Source: a bacterium (GTDB taxonomy: Bacteria > Krumholzibacteriota > Krumholzibacteriia > LZORAL124-64-63). From it: 40,045 bases of DNA. A model generated the notes under the pieces. It was not told the DNA's origin, searched no databases, and worked only from the letters and a program-made list of their open reading frames with translations. The position numbers and the translations under genes are program-made. Position 1 is the first letter of the stretch, and the number at the start of each line of letters is the position of its first letter. The DNA lies in the NCBI GenBank assembly GCA_020049465.1, contig JAIFKS010000132.1:1-40045 (forward strand), given 5' to 3'. Shown here in pieces: positions 36,453-40,045 of the stretch.

Positions 36453-38804
36453 ATGGCCGACCAATCGCCACACGACCCCGTATGCCGGTCCGAGATCGAT
36501 GATTCGCTGAGCACCGCCCTGCACGGCCTCTTCGACGCCCTGTGGGACTGGAATCTCGAAACCGACGAACTCCTCTTCTCTTCCGACTGGAAACGGATGC
36601 TGGGCTACCGGGACGACGAACTGCCGCCCCACCTCGACACCTGGCGCCGGCTCTGCCATCCCGACGACCGCGAGCGCGCGCTGCACACGGTCGAAACCTG
36701 GCTGACCGGGGATCAGGGCCGGTTCGAGCTGGAGTTCCGGATGCGCCACGCGGACGGCGGGTGGCGCCAGATCCTGTCGCGAGGCACCCTGGCGCGTGAC
36801 GCCGACGGCCGGCCAACGACCCCGCGGCGGATCATCGGCGCCCACGTGGACATCACCAGGCACGCCGACGCGGAGAGCCGCCTGGCGCGGTCGTTGTCGC
36901 TGCTTCGCGCGACGTTCGACTCGACGGCGGACGGCCTGCTGGTCGCCGACGGGCAGGGGCGCATCGAGACCTTCAACCGGCGCTTCGCCGAACTGTGGCG
37001 CCTGCCACAGGATGTCCTGGACAGCGCCGACGACAAGGCCGCCCTGGCGTTCGTGCTGGATCAGTTGACGGACCCCGGGGAGTTCCTCGCCAAGGTCACC
37101 GACCTGTACGCACACCCCGAAGCGGAGAGCTTCGATGTGCTGCGCTTCAAGGACGGCCGCGTCTTCCAGCGCTATTCCCGGCCGCAGCGCACGGGCGACG
37201 ACGTGGTCGGCCGGGTCTGGAGCTTCCGCGACGTCACCGCCCGCGAACGCTCCGCCGCCGCCCTGGCCGACGAGGCCCGCCGCCGCCGGGCCCTGTTCGA
37301 ACATTCGCGCGACGGCATCGTGGAGATCGACATGCAGGGCCGGGTCGTCGAATGCAACCGCCGGTTCGCCGAGATGCTGGGCTATGCAGTGTCCGAGGTC
37401 GCGGCGATGCACGTCTGGGACTGGGACGACGCGATGTCCCGCGAGGCGATCCGCCAGCGGTTCCTGAGCGAGCCCCTGGAACCGCACCAGTTCCGCACGC
37501 GCCACCGCCGGCGCGACGGTTCCAGATTCGACGCCGAGATCTCGACCGGCACCCTGAACTGGGAGGGACAGCCCCAGTATTTGTGCACGGTGCGCGACAT
37601 CACCGACCGCCTGCGCGCCGACGAGGAAAGGCAGCAGCTCCAGGAACAGCTGCTGCAGGCCCAGAAGATGGACGCCATCGGCCAGTTGACCGGCGGCATC
37701 GCGCACGAGTTCAACAACATGCTCGGCGTGATCCTGGGCTATGCGTCGCTGGCAAGTGATATCGCCGCGGAAAAGAACGAAGAGGCCCTGATCGACTATC
37801 TGGGTTCGATCCGCCGCGCCGGCGAGAACGCCCGCGATCTGGTGGCCAAACTGCTGGCCTTCAGCCGGCGCCGCCCCGAGGCGCAACGGGCGCCCCAGGA
37901 CCCGCTGGACCTGGTGCAGAGCGCCCTGCGCCTGCTGCGTCCGACCATTCCGGCCAGCGTCAGGATCGTCACCGACCTGCCGGCCGGACTGCCCGCCGTC
38001 GCCATCGACCCCATGGAATTCCAGCAGGTGATCGCCAATCTGCTGCTCAACGCCGCCCAGGCCACCGGTCAGCAGGGCCAGATCGCGATCGCCCTGCGTC
38101 GCCGGTCGGGAGACGCGATCTGCGCCGGCTGCAGTCTGCCCATCACCGGCGATTTCGTCGCCCTGGAAATCACCGACGACGGCGTCGGCATGCCGCCGGA
38201 AGTGCTCGCCCGCGTCTTCGAGCCGTTCTTCACCACCAAGGACGTGGGGCGCGGCACCGGGCTGGGGCTCTCGGTGGTGCACGGCATCGTGCACACGGTC
38301 GGCGGCCATCTCGCTGTCGCCTCGGGACCGGAGACCGGCACCACCTTCACCCTGCTGCTGCCCATCGCCGGCGCAGCCCCCGCGTCGGCGGCGGCACCGA
38401 TCGCCGCACCCGCGCCCTCCGCCCCGGCCGAGGCCGCGACGACCGGACGGACCCTCCTGGTGGTGGACGACCAGCCCGAGATCGCCAGGCTGCTGGGAGA
38501 AATGCTGCGGAGCCTTGGTCACCACGCGCGCGTCTTCAACGACGGCGAGACGGCCCTCGCCGCCTTCCGCGCCGAACCCGGCGTGTTCGACGCGGTGATC
38601 TCCGACCAGACGATGCCGGGAATGTCCGGCCGCGACCTGCTGCTGGCGATCCGCCGGACACGGCCGGATCTGCCGCTGGTCATCTGGACCGGCTACAGCG
38701 AATCGATGGATGAAGCGACGGCCGCCGGACTGGGCTTCGCCGGATTCCTGCGCAAGCCCGTGGCGATGGAGGAACTCGCCGCGCAACTGCAGCGGCTGTT
38801 CTGA
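36453..38804 (+). CDS. Soluble hybrid histidine kinase with three PAS domains and receiver
   Basis: Protein of 783 aa with no membrane helix. Three PAS domains (about 22-140, 148-268 and 278-390) precede HisKA with the phospho-histidine H418 in GGIAHEFNNMLG, then the ATPase domain with N-box ANLLLNAAQA, DDGVGM and GTGLGLSVVHG. An alanine/proline linker (about 640-665) leads to a receiver domain with phospho-acceptor D718 (ISDQTMPGMSG) and K768 (FLRKP). A small insert in the ATPase domain carries CAGC (C557, C560). It senses a cytoplasmic signal and ends in its own receiver; no separate response regulator is nearby. ATG 36453 follows GGAAGA. Confidence 0.9.
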   Translation: MADQSPHDPVCRSEIDDSLSTALHGLFDALWDWNLETDELLFSSDWKRMLGYRDDELPPHLDTWRRLCHPDDRERALHTVETWLTGDQGRFELEFRMRHADGGWRQILSRGTLARDADGRPTTPRRIIGAHVDITRHADAESRLARSLSLLRATFDSTADGLLVADGQGRIETFNRRFAELWRLPQDVLDSADDKAALAFVLDQLTDPGEFLAKVTDLYAHPEAESFDVLRFKDGRVFQRYSRPQRTGDDVVGRVWSFRDVTARERSAAALADEARRRRALFEHSRDGIVEIDMQGRVVECNRRFAEMLGYAVSEVAAMHVWDWDDAMSREAIRQRFLSEPLEPHQFRTRHRRRDGSRFDAEISTGTLNWEGQPQYLCTVRDITDRLRADEERQQLQEQLLQAQKMDAIGQLTGGIAHEFNNMLGVILGYASLASDIAAEKNEEALIDYLGSIRRAGENARDLVAKLLAFSRRRPEAQRAPQDPLDLVQSALRLLRPTIPASVRIVTDLPAGLPAVAIDPMEFQQVIANLLLNAAQATGQQGQIAIALRRRSGDAICAGCSLPITGDFVALEITDDGVGMPPEVLARVFEPFFTTKDVGRGTGLGLSVVHGIVHTVGGHLAVASGPETGTTFTLLLPIAGAAPASAAAPIAAPAPSAPAEAATTGRTLLVVDDQPEIARLLGEMLRSLGHHARVFNDGETALAAFRAEPGVFDAVISDQTMPGMSGRDLLLAIRRTRPDLPLVIWTGYSESMDEATAAGLGFAGFLRKPVAMEELAAQLQRLF

Positions 38805-38811
38805 GACCGGT

Positions 38812-39276
38812 CTACTCTTCCTCGACCTCGGTGACCTCGACCACGCAACCCAGGCCGTGGCCGGGAGCCACCGCTTCCAGAAGCTCCACCACGCGCGCGC
38901 TCATCGCCGCGCCGAACCGCAGTTCCAGTTCGTCGTCGTCGAGCACGCGCCAGCACAGGTCGCCCACGCCTTCGGTGCCGCAGTAGGCGTGCATCTCCAG
39001 ATAGAGCGACGAGCCCATGTCCGGGTCGGTGTACGAGTCGACCATGATCTCGATGGCCAGCGCATCGTCATCCAGTTTGCCGCCGGCGCGTTGCCGGACC
39101 TCGTCCTCCCAGAAGCGCGTCACGGCGTCGGTCAGGGCCAGGCGGAAACCGCCGTCGGCCGTGGCTGGCCAGGTGGCCGCCAGGTGCCGGGGGTCGTCAT
39201 GCGTCAGGTCGATGGCGATGTCCGCCCGCAGACTCACCGGGCAGTTGTCGCGCAAGTCCTCGAAATCCCTGTACAT
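38812..39276 (-). CDS. Acidic protein of unknown function
   Basis: Protein of 154 aa starting MYRDFEDLRDNCPVSLRADI, rich in Asp and Glu and ending in VTEVEEE. I do not recognise a family; no signal peptide, membrane helix or catalytic motif is visible. It looks like a compact mixed alpha/beta cytoplasmic protein. ATG 39276 has AAGGG seven bases upstream; an ATG at 39303 would add nine residues with a weaker ribosome site. It converges on the hybrid kinase gene (seven bases between the two stops) and diverges from the CBS gene. Confidence 0.7.
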   Translation of the reverse strand: MYRDFEDLRDNCPVSLRADIAIDLTHDDPRHLAATWPATADGGFRLALTDAVTRFWEDEVRQRAGGKLDDDALAIEIMVDSYTDPDMGSSLYLEMHAYCGTEGVGDLCWRVLDDDELELRFGAAMSARVVELLEAVAPGHGLGCVVEVTEVEEE

Positions 39277-39444
39277 CGGGGCACCCTTGGTCGGAGGATC
39301 CATCGTGGCGGCAACCCGCATGCTACTGCTCCGGAAGCCCCCAGGCAAGGGGGCCGCGCACAGCTGTAGCCGTCGGGCCCGAAAAAGGCTAGACTCACTC
39401 TCACATCGCGAATCGCGGAATCCCATCCGGTCCCGGAGGACGCC

Positions 39445-39900
39445 ATGCACACGGTCAGGGAACTGCTCGCCGAAAAGGGCCACCGAACCCTGGTTTACGT
39501 CGGTCCTGATGACACCGTGTTCGAAGCGGTGACCCGAATGGTGCGCGCCAACGTGGGCGCCATCCTGGTGATGGACGGTGGCCGGGTGCGGGGCATCATG
39601 ACCGAACGCGACTATCTGCGCTTCGTCACCGAACTCGGCCGCACCGCCCGCGACACGCCGGTGCTGGACCTGATGACGCGCAAGGTCATCTACGTCACGC
39701 CCGACACCAGCGTCCAGCAGGTGATGGCCATCATGACCGAGGCCCGCATCCGGCACGTGCCGGTCATGGAGGCCGACGCGCTGCTCGGCCTGGTGTCGAT
39801 CGGCGACTGCGTGAAGCGGCTCTCCCAGGACCAGGAAGTGAAGCTGCGCACGCTCGAAGCGTACATCAACGACAGCTACCCCGGCCCTGCGGCCCCCTGA
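39445..39900 (+). CDS. CBS-domain pair protein
   Basis: Protein of 151 aa made of two CBS domains (about 8-65 and 74-130): YVGPDDTVFEAVTRMVRANV then GIMTERDYLRFV, and YVTPDTSVQQVMAIMTEARI then GLVSIGDCVKRL. Such stand-alone pairs bind adenosine nucleotides or SAM and regulate partner proteins. ATG 39445 has GGAGG at 39435-39439. It is followed by a strong hairpin. Confidence 0.9.
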   Translation: MHTVRELLAEKGHRTLVYVGPDDTVFEAVTRMVRANVGAILVMDGGRVRGIMTERDYLRFVTELGRTARDTPVLDLMTRKVIYVTPDTSVQQVMAIMTEARIRHVPVMEADALLGLVSIGDCVKRLSQDQEVKLRTLEAYINDSYPGPAAP

Positions 39901-39958
39901 GACCCGCGGACCCCTGGGACCGGCGCACCGACGCCGCGACCGCACCGCGAACCCACGG

Positions 39959-39990
39959 CGGGGCCCCGGCGATTGTCCGCCGGGGCCCCG
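39959..39990 (+). terminator. Strong GC hairpin after the CBS gene
   Basis: CGGGGCCCCGGCG (39959-39971), a six-base loop ATTGTC, and its exact reverse complement (39978-39990) form a 13-bp stem, extendable by two pairs including one G-T. It begins 58 bases after the CBS stop. The T content after it is low, so it is either a GC-type terminator or an RNA-stabilising hairpin. Confidence 0.6.
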
Positions 39991-40045
39991 TCCATTAGAT
40001 TGGGGCCACGCCGCCGCGCCCCCGCGCTTCCCGCGCCGTCGCGGC

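Overview
The window is GC-rich, densely coded DNA from a didermic bacterium, probably of the FCB superphylum or a neighbouring candidate lineage such as Eisenbacteria or Krumholzibacteriota. The lineage is an inference. It rests on secreted proteins ending in a PNPFNP-type FlgD-like Ig tail, Ser/Thr kinases fused to TolB-like beta-propellers, an alternative complex III (ACIII) operon and a monomeric NADP-isocitrate dehydrogenase. No 16S gene or other phylogenetic marker was seen.

Layout. 1-555: C-terminal end of a radical-SAM-like protein. 680-8513 (+): a Ser/Thr kinase with a propeller sensor, then five tightly overlapping lipid genes (FAD oxidoreductase, DUF1365, cyclopropane-fatty-acid synthase, DUF1295 membrane protein, second CFA-type methyltransferase). 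8638-11214 (-): a second kinase-propeller. 11215-11766: a non-coding stretch with a tRNA-3'-end-like fragment, an 18-bp palindrome and a 15-bp tandem repeat. 11767-17380: three secreted proteins (a 13-unit propeller protein, a GH30 hydrolase, a laminin-B-like protein). 17524-19752 (-): icd. 19905-21440 (-): a heptaheme NapC/NirT cytochrome. 21585-33540 (-): one long respiratory gene run. 33744-39900: an A-type Fe-S carrier, a DUF255 protein, a hybrid PAS histidine kinase, an acidic protein of unknown function and a CBS protein, ending in a strong hairpin.

The centre of the window is the run 33540 to 21585. A good sigma70-like promoter (33646-33674) drives actABCDEF (ACIII, a quinol:cytochrome c oxidoreductase). 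This is followed by a small membrane protein, a cytochrome-oxidase subunit II homologue, a subunit I homologue and two half-size YeeE/YedE transporters. The two oxidase homologues align without gaps to the family around their metal sites but have lost the copper ligands. Subunit II lacks both CuA cysteines and the second CuA histidine. Subunit I lacks two of three CuB histidines, the cross-linked tyrosine, the gating glutamate and the K-channel lysine. All three heme-ligand histidines and the heme c domain remain. No subunit III or copper-assembly gene is present. I read this as a copper-free, heme-only oxidase homologue coupled to ACIII, possibly linked to sulfur compounds through YeeE/YedE and to multiheme electron transfer through the neighbouring heptaheme cytochrome.

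A second theme is membrane-lipid modification. The 3389-8513 genes resemble clusters known for cyclopropane, methyl-branched or furan fatty acids, and they lie 24 nt behind a transmembrane kinase. A third theme is a perfect 18-bp palindrome found three times, at 8559, 11533 and 16375, always outside the genes.
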